From the NCBI RefSeq assembly GCF_014203425.1, contig NZ_JACHJC010000001.1:4056001-4120000 (forward strand): a stretch of 64,000 nucleotides of DNA. Direction: 5' to 3'. This document shows positions 25,585 to 33,600 of this stretch, piece after piece (within the stretch, counting starts at the first letter, position 1; the number at the start of each line of letters is the position of its first letter). This DNA is from Micromonospora echinospora (lineage in GTDB: Bacteria; Actinomycetota; Actinomycetes; Mycobacteriales; Micromonosporaceae). A program made the position numbers and the translations under genes. The notes under the pieces were generated by a model. The model saw only the letters and a program-made list of their open reading frames with translations. It was not told the origin of the DNA and did no database searches.

Positions 25585-26412
25585 ATGGCACAGGACGCCG
25601 CCGCCGACGACTACGCGCTGCGCGTCTCCGGCTACCGCGAGGAGCTGGCGGCCCTGCGCGCCGGCGGGCGGCCTGCCGGCGGCGTGACCGCCGAGGCGCA
25701 CGGCCGCGCCGCCGACGGCCAGGTCGAGGTGACGGCGGAGGACGGGCGGCTGCGCGCCGTCGAGCTGGCCGCGCCGTTGATGCGGCTGTCCGAGGACGAG
25801 CTGGGCGGCCTGGTCGAGCAGGCGGTGAACGACGCGCTGACCGCGTCCCGCGGCAGCCTGGCGAGCAGCGAACCGGTGGCCGACCTGTCCGCGCTGACCG
25901 GAAGCCTCGGGGCCGTCCTCGCCGAGAGCGAGGCGGCGATGCGCCGGCTCCACGGCGCGATCGCCGATGCCGTCGCCACGGCCGGGCCGGCGACCGGGCT
26001 CGGCGGGGACGTCCCGGCGAACGGCCCGGCGGACCTCCTGCACCAGGTCATGGACGTGCTGGGCACGGCGACAGGTGGGACGCCGCCCGACGACGACGGG
26101 GACGAGCGGTGGAGTGGGTCCGATGACGCGGGGACCGTGCGCGCGGAGGTCGACGGCTCGGCTCGGCTGACCCGGCTGGAGGTCATCCGCCGGCCCCGGC
26201 GGCTGTCCTCGGCCGAGCTCGGCGAGTCGGTGGTGGTCGCGGTCAACCGCGCGCTGGAGGAGATCCCTCCGGTGGCGGCGCCGCAGGGGCTCGGCTCGGC
26301 CGCGCTCGACGCGCGGCTGCGCGAGTTGCAGGAGGCCAGCGTCCGCCAGATGTCCGCGCTCACCGGCGCGCTGACCGGCGTGATGCAGACCATCCGGGAA
26401 CCGGGACGATGA
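25585..26412 (+). CDS. double YbaB/EbfC-like protein heading the rightward toxin locus
   Basis: The 275-residue protein contains two YbaB-like hairpins: about 45-92 (QVEVTAEDGRLRAVELAAPL, ending VEQAVNDAL) and about 178-226 (GTVRAEVDGSARLTRLEVIR, ending VVVAVNRAL). The internal duplication with an acidic linker is unlike ordinary 100-residue YbaB. It may form a pseudo-dimer. It is nineteen bases upstream of the WXG100-like gene. Confidence 0.75.
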   Translation: MAQDAAADDYALRVSGYREELAALRAGGRPAGGVTAEAHGRAADGQVEVTAEDGRLRAVELAAPLMRLSEDELGGLVEQAVNDALTASRGSLASSEPVADLSALTGSLGAVLAESEAAMRRLHGAIADAVATAGPATGLGGDVPANGPADLLHQVMDVLGTATGGTPPDDDGDERWSGSDDAGTVRAEVDGSARLTRLEVIRRPRRLSSAELGESVVVAVNRALEEIPPVAAPQGLGSAALDARLRELQEASVRQMSALTGALTGVMQTIREPGR

Positions 26413-26431
26413 CCGACGGAGGGGAGCGCTG

Positions 26432-26758
26432 ATGGCCCGCGAGATCGAGATCGATCCTGAATCGATCATCGGTGCGGGTGACGACATCGTCGCCTCGGCG
26501 CAGCGCATGCGTTCCGCATTGTCCGCGTTCGACGCCGAGCTGGCGGCCTTCGGCACGCCGTGGGGCAACGACGATCTCGGCTCGCTCATCGGGATGGTGT
26601 ACGAGACGATCCGCGACCTGGCGCTGGAGAGCTACGACGCGAACCTCGTCGAGATCGAGGACATCGGGAAGCTGAGCCGGGTGATGGGCCTCAACTACCA
26701 GGAGACCGAACGCATGATCACCGAGAGTCTCGACCGTTTCCGTGAGGTGCTCGGCTGA
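26432..26758 (+). CDS. WXG100-family small protein
   Basis: The 108-residue protein is a helical hairpin with the WxG-type turn reading FGTPWGNDDLG near residue 48, flanked by AGDDIVASAQRMRSALSAFD and DANLVEIEDIGKLSRVMGL. WXG100 proteins are substrates or chaperone-like partners of type VII secretion. GGAGGGGAG before the ATG gives a strong ribosome site. It sits directly before the toxin-carrier gene and likely escorts it. Confidence 0.8.
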   Translation: MAREIEIDPESIIGAGDDIVASAQRMRSALSAFDAELAAFGTPWGNDDLGSLIGMVYETIRDLALESYDANLVEIEDIGKLSRVMGLNYQETERMITESLDRFREVLG

Positions 26759-26759
26759 C

Positions 26760-27254
26760 ATGGGAATGACCCTGCCTGGAGAGCTGGTGTCCCTGCTCGG
26801 CATGCTCGGCTACACCTGGCCCGAGGCCGACGAGACGAAGCTGCTGGAGATGGGCCAGGCGTGGCTCGCCTTCCCGGACCGGCTCCGGACGCCGGTGGCC
26901 GACGCCGACCGGTCGGCGCAGCAGATGTGGACCCGGAACCGCGACGACGCCATCGAACGTTTCCAGAAGAGCTGGCAGGCCGCCGACTCGGCGAAGACCA
27001 ACCTGGACGACGGGGCCTCCGCGGCGGCGCTGATCGGAACCGGGCTCATGGTGTGCGCCGGGATCGTCCTGGCGTTGAAGATCAACGTGATCGTGCAGCT
27101 GACGCTCCTGGCCATTCAGATAGCGCAGGCCGTCGCCACTGCGGCGGTCACCTTCGGTGCCTCACTGCTGGAGATCCCGATCTTCAAGTTCATCACCGGT
27201 GTCCTCATCGACCAGTTGCTGAACATGGCCACCGAAGCGGTGCTCGGTGGGTAA
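26760..27254 (+). CDS. CpnT-like N-terminal toxin carrier without toxin domain
   Basis: The 164-residue protein matches the N-terminal region of CpnT-type ESX toxins (LPGELVSLLGMLGYTWPEAD, then PVADADRSAQQMWTRNRDDA), followed by two or three hydrophobic helices (about 95-155). It stops where a toxin domain would normally follow; the EndoU domain is encoded by the next gene, overlapping by eight bases in another frame. Either the carrier and toxin are naturally separate chains or a frameshift joins them. The ATG at 26760 lies one base after the preceding stop. Confidence 0.75.
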   Translation: MGMTLPGELVSLLGMLGYTWPEADETKLLEMGQAWLAFPDRLRTPVADADRSAQQMWTRNRDDAIERFQKSWQAADSAKTNLDDGASAAALIGTGLMVCAGIVLALKINVIVQLTLLAIQIAQAVATAAVTFGASLLEIPIFKFITGVLIDQLLNMATEAVLGG

Positions 27255-27732
27255 GCGGGGAAAGGCCGGTCTCTTCACGCCGGTGGAGAGGTGGCTCCGG
27301 GCCCGGATGCGGCACCGCCGTTACGCGCACATCTTTCGCGGTCACGTGAACACCAACGCCAATCCGCCCCGGGGCACCGGCTTCCACCACCGGTTCATGG
27401 GGGAGAACCCGCCCGGTGCCCGGGTCCGCGTCGACGCCGACGGCCGCGAGATGATCCTCGAACGGCACGCCGACGGCACGTACCGCGCCCGCGTCGACGT
27501 GCAGGACGACGGCGGTGCCTGGCGCCAGAAGCGCGGTTCGAGCACCTTCTTCCCGGACAACTGGACGCCCCAGCGGGTCGACGAGACGATCGAGGGCGCG
27601 TTCCGGTCCGGCGGCCCGCACCCGGACGACCCGAACAAATGGCAGGGGAGGGCGAACGGGCTGCTCGTCGAGGGCTTCTACAATCCCGGTGGCACGACGT
27701 GGTACTCGGCTTGGCCGGTGGGGGGACGCTAG
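27247..27732 (+). CDS. EndoU-type nuclease toxin
   Basis: The 161-residue protein has the bacterial EndoU pattern: HIFRGHVN and GTGFHHRF for the two catalytic histidines, KRGSSTFFPDNW, and a C-terminal GLLVEGFYNPGGTTWYSAWP with the tyrosine/tryptophan strand. EndoU toxins cut RNA at uridylates, often tRNA. It starts at a GTG inside the end of the carrier gene and has a weak ribosome site, so translation may be coupled. No secretion signal is present on this chain, so it presumably needs the carrier. Confidence 0.8.
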   Translation: MGKRGKAGLFTPVERWLRARMRHRRYAHIFRGHVNTNANPPRGTGFHHRFMGENPPGARVRVDADGREMILERHADGTYRARVDVQDDGGAWRQKRGSSTFFPDNWTPQRVDETIEGAFRSGGPHPDDPNKWQGRANGLLVEGFYNPGGTTWYSAWPVGGR

Positions 27733-27734
27733 CT

Positions 27735-28148
27735 GTGGGTGACATCCAGTTCGGGCGCAATCAGAACGGCGCGCCCACCATGACCAGCGGTGACGCGCGT
27801 TTCCGCCCGTTCGCCTCCCAGCTCGTCAGCGACATCCAGACGTACGCCCCGGACTGCCTCGAGCTGCTGCAGTGCATCGACGACGTGATGTCCGGCCGCT
27901 CGGACTACGAGGAGTACGAGGGCAACTCCGCCGTGGTGCGCTGCACGCCGACCGGCGTCAGCGTGGACAGCCTCGGGCCGGTGCCGTCGGGGGCGTCGTA
28001 CACCGTCGACGAGGCCCGCACGGTGATCCTCGCCTACTTCGACTTCCTCGCCCCCTCGCCGGAGGAGAAGAAGCGCCACCTCGCCACCTGGGAGCGGGAG
28101 CACGGTGGCCCGTTCCCCGGGCGGCACCTGCTGCGTCTGCCGGGCTGA
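27735..28148 (+). CDS. candidate immunity protein for the EndoU toxin
   Basis: The 137-residue acidic protein starts two bases after the toxin stop at a GTG. It has FRPFASQLVSDIQTYAPDCL, a SDYEEYEGNSAVVRC beta region and a DEARTVILAYFDFLAPSPEE helix. Its place and acidity fit an immunity protein neutralising the basic nuclease. I recognise no named family. Confidence 0.65.
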   Translation: MGDIQFGRNQNGAPTMTSGDARFRPFASQLVSDIQTYAPDCLELLQCIDDVMSGRSDYEEYEGNSAVVRCTPTGVSVDSLGPVPSGASYTVDEARTVILAYFDFLAPSPEEKKRHLATWEREHGGPFPGRHLLRLPG

Positions 28149-28154
28149 CGCCGC

Positions 28155-29522
28155 TCAGCGGGCCAGCCGGGCGATCGCCGCCACCGACCGGTCCACGTCG
28201 GCTTCCGTGGTGGTCGCGTTCGACACCGAGATCCGCATCAGCCGCCGTCCCCGCCACGTCGTCCCGCCCACCCAGCACGTCCCGTCGGCCTGCGCCGCGG
28301 CCACCACCCGGTCGGTGCGCGCGTCGTCGCCGAAGCCGACGAGCACCTGGTTGAGCACGACGTCGTTCACCACCTCGAACCCGGCCTCGGCCAGCCCGTC
28401 GGCGAACCGTCGCGCCAGCGCGCAGCACCGCTCGACCAGCGCGGCCACGCCGTCGCGGCCCAACTCCCGCAGGGCCGCCCAGACCGCGAAGCCACGGGCG
28501 CGGCGGGAGGACTCCGCGGTCAGGTCCGCGCCCGCGGGCACACCACCGGAACCCACGAGGTACGCGGCCGCGAGCGACATGGCCGCCGCGTGCGCGTCGG
28601 GCCGGGCGCAGAACGCGAACGCGCTGTCGTACGGCAGGTTCAGCCATTTGTGGCCGTCGCAGGCCCACGAGTCGGCGTTCTCCAGCCCGTCGACCAGATG
28701 CCGGGTGGCGGGACTGGCGGCGGCCCACAGTCCGAACGCGCCGTCCACGTGCGCCCACCCGCCGTACCGGTGGACGAGGTCGCAGGCCCGGCGCAGGTCG
28801 TCGCACGCGCCGGTGTTCACGTTGCCGGCTTGCAGGCACACGATGGTCGGGCCGGGACCGGCGTCGCGCAACGCTGCGGCGAGCGCGTCCGGGTCGACGG
28901 CGCCCTGCGGGCCGGTGGGCACCGCGTGCAGCGCGTCGGTGCCGAGGCCGAGCAGGCGAAGCGACCTGTCGATGGTGGCGTGCCGTTCGGCCCCGGCGTA
29001 CACGCGGACCGTTGGTGCGCCGATCAGGCCGCGCCGTTCCACGTCCCAGCCGGCGTCGGCGAGCACCTGGTGGCGGGCGGCGGCGAGCCCTGCGGTGTTC
29101 GCCGCCTGCGCGCCGGTGACGAAGCCGACTGATGCGGTCGCCGGGATGCCCAGCAGGTCCTTCAGCCAGGTCCCGGCGGCCGTCTCGGCGGCCACCGCGG
29201 CGGGGGAGGTGACCGCGTTGAACGCGAGCTGGTCCCACCCGACGGCCAGCATGTCGGCGGCGGTGGCGGCGGGGGAGGCGCCACCGACGACGAAGCCGAA
29301 GTAGCGAGGGCCGGCGGTGGCGACCAGGCCCGGCTCGGCGGCGGCCACCAGTTCGGCGAGGACCTGCTCGGGCGGGGTGGGCGCGTCCGGCAGCGGGACG
29401 GCGAACGCCTCGGTCAGCGCGGTCTGGTCCACGGGTACGCCGACCGGCCGGTCCGGCAGCGACAGCCGGTAGTCGGCCGCGTGGTCGGCGGCCCGCCGCA
29501 ACAGGTGCCTCAGTTCGTCCAT
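28155..29522 (-). CDS. PLP-dependent decarboxylase (aromatic-L-amino-acid/glutamate decarboxylase group II)
   Basis: The 455-residue protein has the fold-type I PLP pattern of group II decarboxylases: FVTGAQAANTAGLAAARH, the PLP-stacking histidine in AGAERHATIDRS, the aspartate in WAHVDGAFGLW, and the lysine in WACDGHKWLNLPYD. It should decarboxylate an aromatic or related amino acid, or act as a C-C lyase. TAGGGT (29529-29534) six bases before the ATG marks a leaderless start. The IS element begins 52 bp upstream. Confidence 0.87.
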   Translation of the reverse strand: MDELRHLLRRAADHAADYRLSLPDRPVGVPVDQTALTEAFAVPLPDAPTPPEQVLAELVAAAEPGLVATAGPRYFGFVVGGASPAATAADMLAVGWDQLAFNAVTSPAAVAAETAAGTWLKDLLGIPATASVGFVTGAQAANTAGLAAARHQVLADAGWDVERRGLIGAPTVRVYAGAERHATIDRSLRLLGLGTDALHAVPTGPQGAVDPDALAAALRDAGPGPTIVCLQAGNVNTGACDDLRRACDLVHRYGGWAHVDGAFGLWAAASPATRHLVDGLENADSWACDGHKWLNLPYDSAFAFCARPDAHAAAMSLAAAYLVGSGGVPAGADLTAESSRRARGFAVWAALRELGRDGVAALVERCCALARRFADGLAEAGFEVVNDVVLNQVLVGFGDDARTDRVVAAAQADGTCWVGGTTWRGRRLMRISVSNATTTEADVDRSVAAIARLAR

Positions 29523-29576
29523 CGCCGCACCCTAGCCGCAGGCAGGGTGTCACGGGAGCCACGTCGGGAGCGCCCT

Positions 29577-29597
29577 AGGGCCTGTGTCGAAGTCGGT
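29577..29597 (+). repeat. left terminal inverted repeat of the IS element
   Basis: The 21 bases starting AGGGCCTGTGTCGAAG match the right end perfectly in inverse orientation. The transposase gene starts 110 bases inside. Confidence 0.9.
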
Positions 29598-29707
29598 GCC
29601 AGGGCTTGAGCCGGCTTGAGGATCTTCGGCGTGTCGGAGATCGAAAGTAGGCGAGGTCTCCGGTAGATGGTTCAGCGACCAAGCAGAACCTGAAAACCGG
29701 AGACCTC

Positions 29708-30600
29708 GTGGACACCCTAGCGGTGACGAGGCGGTTCGACCTGACCGACGTGCAGTGGGCGGTGCTGGAGCCGTTGCTGCCGACGCCGAAGCGGCCGGGT
29801 CGACCGTCGTTGTGGAGTAGGCGGCAGTTGATCGATGGGATCCGGTGGCGGATCCGGGTGGGTGCCCCGTGGCGGGACGTGCCACCGCAGTACGGGTCCT
29901 GGTCGGCGGTGTATGCCCTGTTCCGACGGTGGCAGCGCGATGGGACCTGGAAGCAGGTGCTGACTGCGTTGCAGGCCGTGGCTGATGCGGCCGGGCGGAT
30001 CACCTGGGACGTGTCCGTGGACTCCACCATCACTCGGGCCCATCAGCACGCTGCCGGAGCGCGGAAAAGGGGGATCTGCAGGTCGAACCGCCTGGCGGGG
30101 TCAGCGTCGAGCCGGCAGACCACGCGCTCGGACGGTCCCGCGGTGGGTTGACCACGAAGCTGCATCTGGGCTGCGAGCAGGGACAGAAACCCCTCGCCAT
30201 CGTGCTGACTGCCGGGCAGCGCGGCGACAGCCCGCAGTTCATCCCGGTCCTGACCGCCATCCGCGTTCCCCGCCTGATCCCCGGCCGGCCGAGAACACGA
30301 CCGGACCGGGTCCTGGCCGACAAGGCGTACACCTCGAAGGCCAACCGGGCTTACCTGCGCCGGCGGGGCATCGCCGCGACCATCCCGAGCAAGGCCGACC
30401 AGGACGCGAACCGGCGGGCAAAGGGATCCAAAGGCGGCCGGCCACCGGCCTTCGACCCGCACATCTACCAGCAACGTCACGCCGTGGAGTGCGGCATCAA
30501 CCGCCTCAAACGCAACCGAGCCGTGGCCACCCGCTTCGACAAACTCGCCGTCCGCTACGAGGCCACCATCCACCTCGCCGCCATCAACGAGTGGCTGTGA
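29708..30600 (+). CDS. IS5-family transposase, one protein made through a -1 frameshift
   Basis: The first frame (29708-30151) holds the N-terminal domain with [14 protein letters not shown] and [12 protein letters not shown], and the first catalytic aspartate in [20 protein letters not shown] slip by -1 on GAAAAGGGGG (30064-30073) gives [14 protein letters not shown] and then [20 protein letters not shown] in the second frame, which continues to 30600 with the second aspartate in LADKAYTSK and the glutamate in [15 protein letters not shown]. Read this way the DDE enzyme is about 297 residues and complete. Without the shift only the first half is made, which limits transposition. Confidence 0.9.
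30064..30073 (+). promoter_or_regulatory. programmed -1 frameshift site in the transposase
   Basis: GAAAAGGGGG offers a slippery A-run; the zero frame reads CGG AAA AGG GGG ATC and the -1 frame reads AAG GGG GAT CTG, giving the conserved KKGDLQ. The second frame is open both before and after this point, so slippage here restores the full transposase. Confidence 0.7.
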
Positions 30601-30620
30601 CCGACTTCGACACAGGCCCT
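30600..30620 (-). repeat. right terminal inverted repeat of the IS element
   Basis: ACCGACTTCGACACAGGCCC plus one base is the exact inverse of the left repeat. It begins at the last base of the transposase stop codon and ends inside the regulator's stop codon. Confidence 0.9.
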
Positions 30621-32574
30621 AGCCGCCGGTCACCTCGAGGGCGGCGTCGAGCCGGTCCAGGTGTGCGGCCACCGGCCCCACTGTGAGCAGGCCGCTTTCC
30701 GCCCCGGCCACCTCGCCCGCCGCCGGGGCGAGCGCGTTCCGGGCCCGCAGCATCGCGTCCCGGTCGCCGAGGGACACGGCAGCCCGGCCGGTGAGGCACC
30801 ACAGCGCCTCCAGCAGCAGGTCACGCGGTGGCGCCGGGGTGCGGCGCAACGCCCGGGCGGCCTCGTCCCGGCGGTCGGCGGCGAGCAGGACCAGCGGGCG
30901 GGCCCAGGGCGCGTACGGGCCCCAGTCGGTGTCGGGGGGAAAGTCGGCCGGCAGGTCGTGCCACACCCGCAGGCAGAGCAGCGCCAGCGGCGCCAGCCCG
31001 CGTTCCACGCCGGGCATGCCGCAGCCGGCCAGCCCGGTCGCCCACGACCGGTACGCGGCCTCCGCGTCCGGGTACGCGGCGCCGGTGGCGGCGGTCCGCA
31101 TGGCCCGGTAGCCGCCGGTGAACACGCCGACGAGCGGGCTCTCGTGCCGGGCGGCGAGCCGGTCCGCCGCCTCGGCGTGCGTGTCGGCGGCGGTGAAGTC
31201 GGCGAGCGCGCCGCGCGCCTGCACCCGGATCAGGTGCCCGAGAATCTCCACGGTGGCCAGGCCGTGCCGGGCCGCGAGCGCCACCAGTTCTGCGCCGATC
31301 CCGTCCCGCTCGGCGGCCAGCCCGGCGCGGTGGAACGTCTGCATGAACACGCCGTTGAGCGACTGGGCCAGCAGCGCCGGGTCGGCCACCCGGCGGGCGA
31401 TCGCCTCCGCCTCCCGCGCCGCCTGCGCCGGGCCCGGCGACGCCGTACCTCGGGACTCGATCGCGACGGTGGCCAGCAGCCGGGCGCGGGTCGCCTCCGG
31501 CGCGTCCGGGCCCAGCCCGGCCAGCGCCCGCTGTGCCGCCGCGACGACCCGGGCGGCCTGCGCCGGGTCGTCGGAGCGGGTCCAGATCGCGGGTACGTCG
31601 TACCCGCCGATGACGCGCGCGGTGAACTCGGGGTCGCCCAGTTGCTCGGCGGCGGTGATTGCCGCTTCGCGCTGGTCCCGGGCCGCCTCCAGTCCGCCCG
31701 GCCCGGTCACCGCGAGGCTGCGCAGCATCCCGACAGTGGACTCCAGCCGGGCCCGCGCGCCGGGCACCACGCTGCGCTCGTACGCCGCCGCGGTGTCGGC
31801 CCAGACCCGTGCCGCGCCGGTCGGCTCGGGTTCGGCCTGCCGCAGCAGGTCGGTCTCCAGCCGCCGCAGCCGCGGCCCGGGATCCAGGCCGAGCTGGTCG
31901 CGCAGCATCTCGCGAGCGCGGCGCAGCACGGCGAGCGCGTCGGCCTGCCGCCCGGCCCGGTACAGCGCCGAGGCCAGCAACGCCCACCCGTCCTCCCGCC
32001 ACGGGTGCGCGGCGACGTGGGCGTCGAGATCGGGTACGGCGTCGGCGGCCCGGTCCAGCGCCAGCAGCGCCTCGGCCCGCCGCTCGACAGCCGTCAGCCG
32101 GATCTGGTCGAGCCGGGACCGTTCGGCCTGCGCCCACGGGCTGTCGAAGTCGGCGTACGCGGGTCCGCGCCACCAGCCCAGCGCCTCGTCGAGCCGGTCG
32201 AGCGCGGTGCGGGGCAGCGCGTCGGCGACCTCGTTGACGGTGTCCTCGAACCGCCACGCGTCGACGGCGCCCGGTTCGGCGCGCAGCGCGTACCCCGGTC
32301 CGTCGGTGACCAGCAGCCGGGCCGGCTCGCGTGGCGGACGGCGCGGTTCCAGGCGGCGGCGCAGCGCCGCGACGAACGTGCGGACCGCGCCCACCCCGCC
32401 GGCCGGCGGGTCGTCCCACAGGTCGTCGACGATCTGCCCGACCGGCACCACCCGGCCCCGGGCCGCGACCAGCCGGGCCAGCACGGCCCGGTGGCGGGGC
32501 CCCTTCAAGTCGACCGGCTCACCCGCGTCGTCCCAGGCCGTCACCGGACCGAGCACACCGAAACCGACAGGCAC
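30619..32574 (-). CDS. AfsR/SARP-like BTAD-domain transcriptional regulator
   Basis: The 651-residue protein has an N-terminal OmpR-type winged helix (FGVLGPVTAWDDAGEPVDLK, then RHRAVLARLVAARGRVVPVG), a bacterial transcriptional activation domain (about 100-250, with YADFDSPWAQAERSRLDQIR and ALYRAGRQADALAVLRRARE), and a C-terminal TPR-like helical half without an NB-ARC ATPase. It probably activates the divergent hydrolase gene or a distant pathway. The TAG stop is part of the CTAG where the IS element landed, so the coding sequence is intact. Confidence 0.87.
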   Translation of the reverse strand: MPVGFGVLGPVTAWDDAGEPVDLKGPRHRAVLARLVAARGRVVPVGQIVDDLWDDPPAGGVGAVRTFVAALRRRLEPRRPPREPARLLVTDGPGYALRAEPGAVDAWRFEDTVNEVADALPRTALDRLDEALGWWRGPAYADFDSPWAQAERSRLDQIRLTAVERRAEALLALDRAADAVPDLDAHVAAHPWREDGWALLASALYRAGRQADALAVLRRAREMLRDQLGLDPGPRLRRLETDLLRQAEPEPTGAARVWADTAAAYERSVVPGARARLESTVGMLRSLAVTGPGGLEAARDQREAAITAAEQLGDPEFTARVIGGYDVPAIWTRSDDPAQAARVVAAAQRALAGLGPDAPEATRARLLATVAIESRGTASPGPAQAAREAEAIARRVADPALLAQSLNGVFMQTFHRAGLAAERDGIGAELVALAARHGLATVEILGHLIRVQARGALADFTAADTHAEAADRLAARHESPLVGVFTGGYRAMRTAATGAAYPDAEAAYRSWATGLAGCGMPGVERGLAPLALLCLRVWHDLPADFPPDTDWGPYAPWARPLVLLAADRRDEAARALRRTPAPPRDLLLEALWCLTGRAAVSLGDRDAMLRARNALAPAAGEVAGAESGLLTVGPVAAHLDRLDAALEVTGG

Positions 32575-32671
32575 CGACCCTCCTCGACAGGGGTCACCGT
32601 ATCGCGCTCATCGGTTGCTCATCGGGCGCCGCCACGCTGGTCAGGTACGACGAGACGAAAGAGGGATCGAG

Positions 32672-33550
32672 ATGAGCACCACCATCGCGGGATTCGACTA
32701 CCAGCGCGTTCCGGTCGCCGGAGGTGTGGCGCTGAACGTGGCGGTGGGCGGCTCGGGCAGCCCGGTAGTGCTGCTGCACGGCTTCCCGCAGACGCACCTG
32801 ATGTGGCGGCACGTCGCCGCCGACCTGGCCGCCGAGCACACGGTGATCTGCCCGGACCTGCGCGGCTACGGCGCCAGCGACAAGCCGGCCGCGGACACCG
32901 AGGACACGTACAGCAAGCGGAGCATGGCCGCCGACGTGGTGGCGCTGGCCCGCGCGCTCGGACACGAGCGGTTCGCGCTCGCCGGGCACGACCGGGGCGC
33001 CCTGGTGGCGGTCCGGGCCGGTCTGGACCACCCGGACACGGTCACCCACCTGGCATCGCTCGACGTGCTGCCGACCCTCGACATGTGGGACGTGCTGCAC
33101 GGTGTGTCCGCGTCGGTGGCGTTCCACCTCTACCTGATGGCCCAGCCGCCCGGCCTGCCCGAGAAGATGATCGCGGCCAGCGCCGACGCCTTCTTCGGGC
33201 ACTTCCTCGACGCCTGGGCCGGTGACCCGGCGGCCATGCCCGCCGCGGTGCGCGCCGAGTACCTGCGGGCCTCCCGGGAGGCGGTCGACTCGATCGTCGC
33301 GGACTACCGGGCGTCGGCCGGGATCGACGTGGCGCACGACCGCGCGGACCGGGACGCCGGGCGGCGGCTGACCATGCCGGTCGCCGTCATCCAGCAGGAC
33401 TGGGGCGCGGCGCTCGGCTACGACGCGGCGGCGGTGTGGCGGGCCTGGGCGCCGGACCTGGAGCACCGCACCACCACGGCCGGGCACTTCATGGCCGAGG
33501 AGGCCCCGGGCGAGATCAGCGAGGCGCTGCGCGCGCTGCTCAAGCGGTAG
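32672..33550 (+). CDS. alpha/beta hydrolase, haloacetate dehalogenase-like
   Basis: The 292-residue protein has an oxyanion loop HGFPQTHLMWR, DLRGYGASDKP, the nucleophile aspartate in LAGHDRGALVA, and the catalytic histidine in TAGHFMAEEAP. An aspartate nucleophile followed by Arg-Gly is the signature of fluoroacetate dehalogenase-type enzymes and some epoxide hydrolases. The gene is divergent from the BTAD regulator and probably under its control. AGAGGGA precedes the ATG. Confidence 0.87.
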   Translation: MSTTIAGFDYQRVPVAGGVALNVAVGGSGSPVVLLHGFPQTHLMWRHVAADLAAEHTVICPDLRGYGASDKPAADTEDTYSKRSMAADVVALARALGHERFALAGHDRGALVAVRAGLDHPDTVTHLASLDVLPTLDMWDVLHGVSASVAFHLYLMAQPPGLPEKMIAASADAFFGHFLDAWAGDPAAMPAAVRAEYLRASREAVDSIVADYRASAGIDVAHDRADRDAGRRLTMPVAVIQQDWGAALGYDAAAVWRAWAPDLEHRTTTAGHFMAEEAPGEISEALRALLKR

Positions 33551-33600
33551 GTACGGCGGTCCGGGCGCGCGCCGCGCCCGGACCGTCCGCCCCCGTCCGC

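Larger units (their letters stand above)
29575..30622 (+). mobile_element. intact IS5-family insertion sequence (IS427-like), about 1.05 kb
   Basis: The ends are CTAG-GGCCTGTGTCGAAGTCGGT at 29575-29597 and its exact reverse complement at 30600-30622. CTAG at each edge is either a 4-bp target duplication or part of the inverted repeat. The single transposase reads from 29708 to 30600 with a -1 shift; its stop codon overlaps the right repeat. The element sits exactly in the stop codon of the BTAD regulator gene. It looks complete and recent. Confidence 0.9.

Noticed and set aside
30148..30600. Second transposase half as a separate gene
   Set aside because: The frame is open far upstream of the TTG and joins the first half at the slippery A-run, so it is one frameshifted protein.
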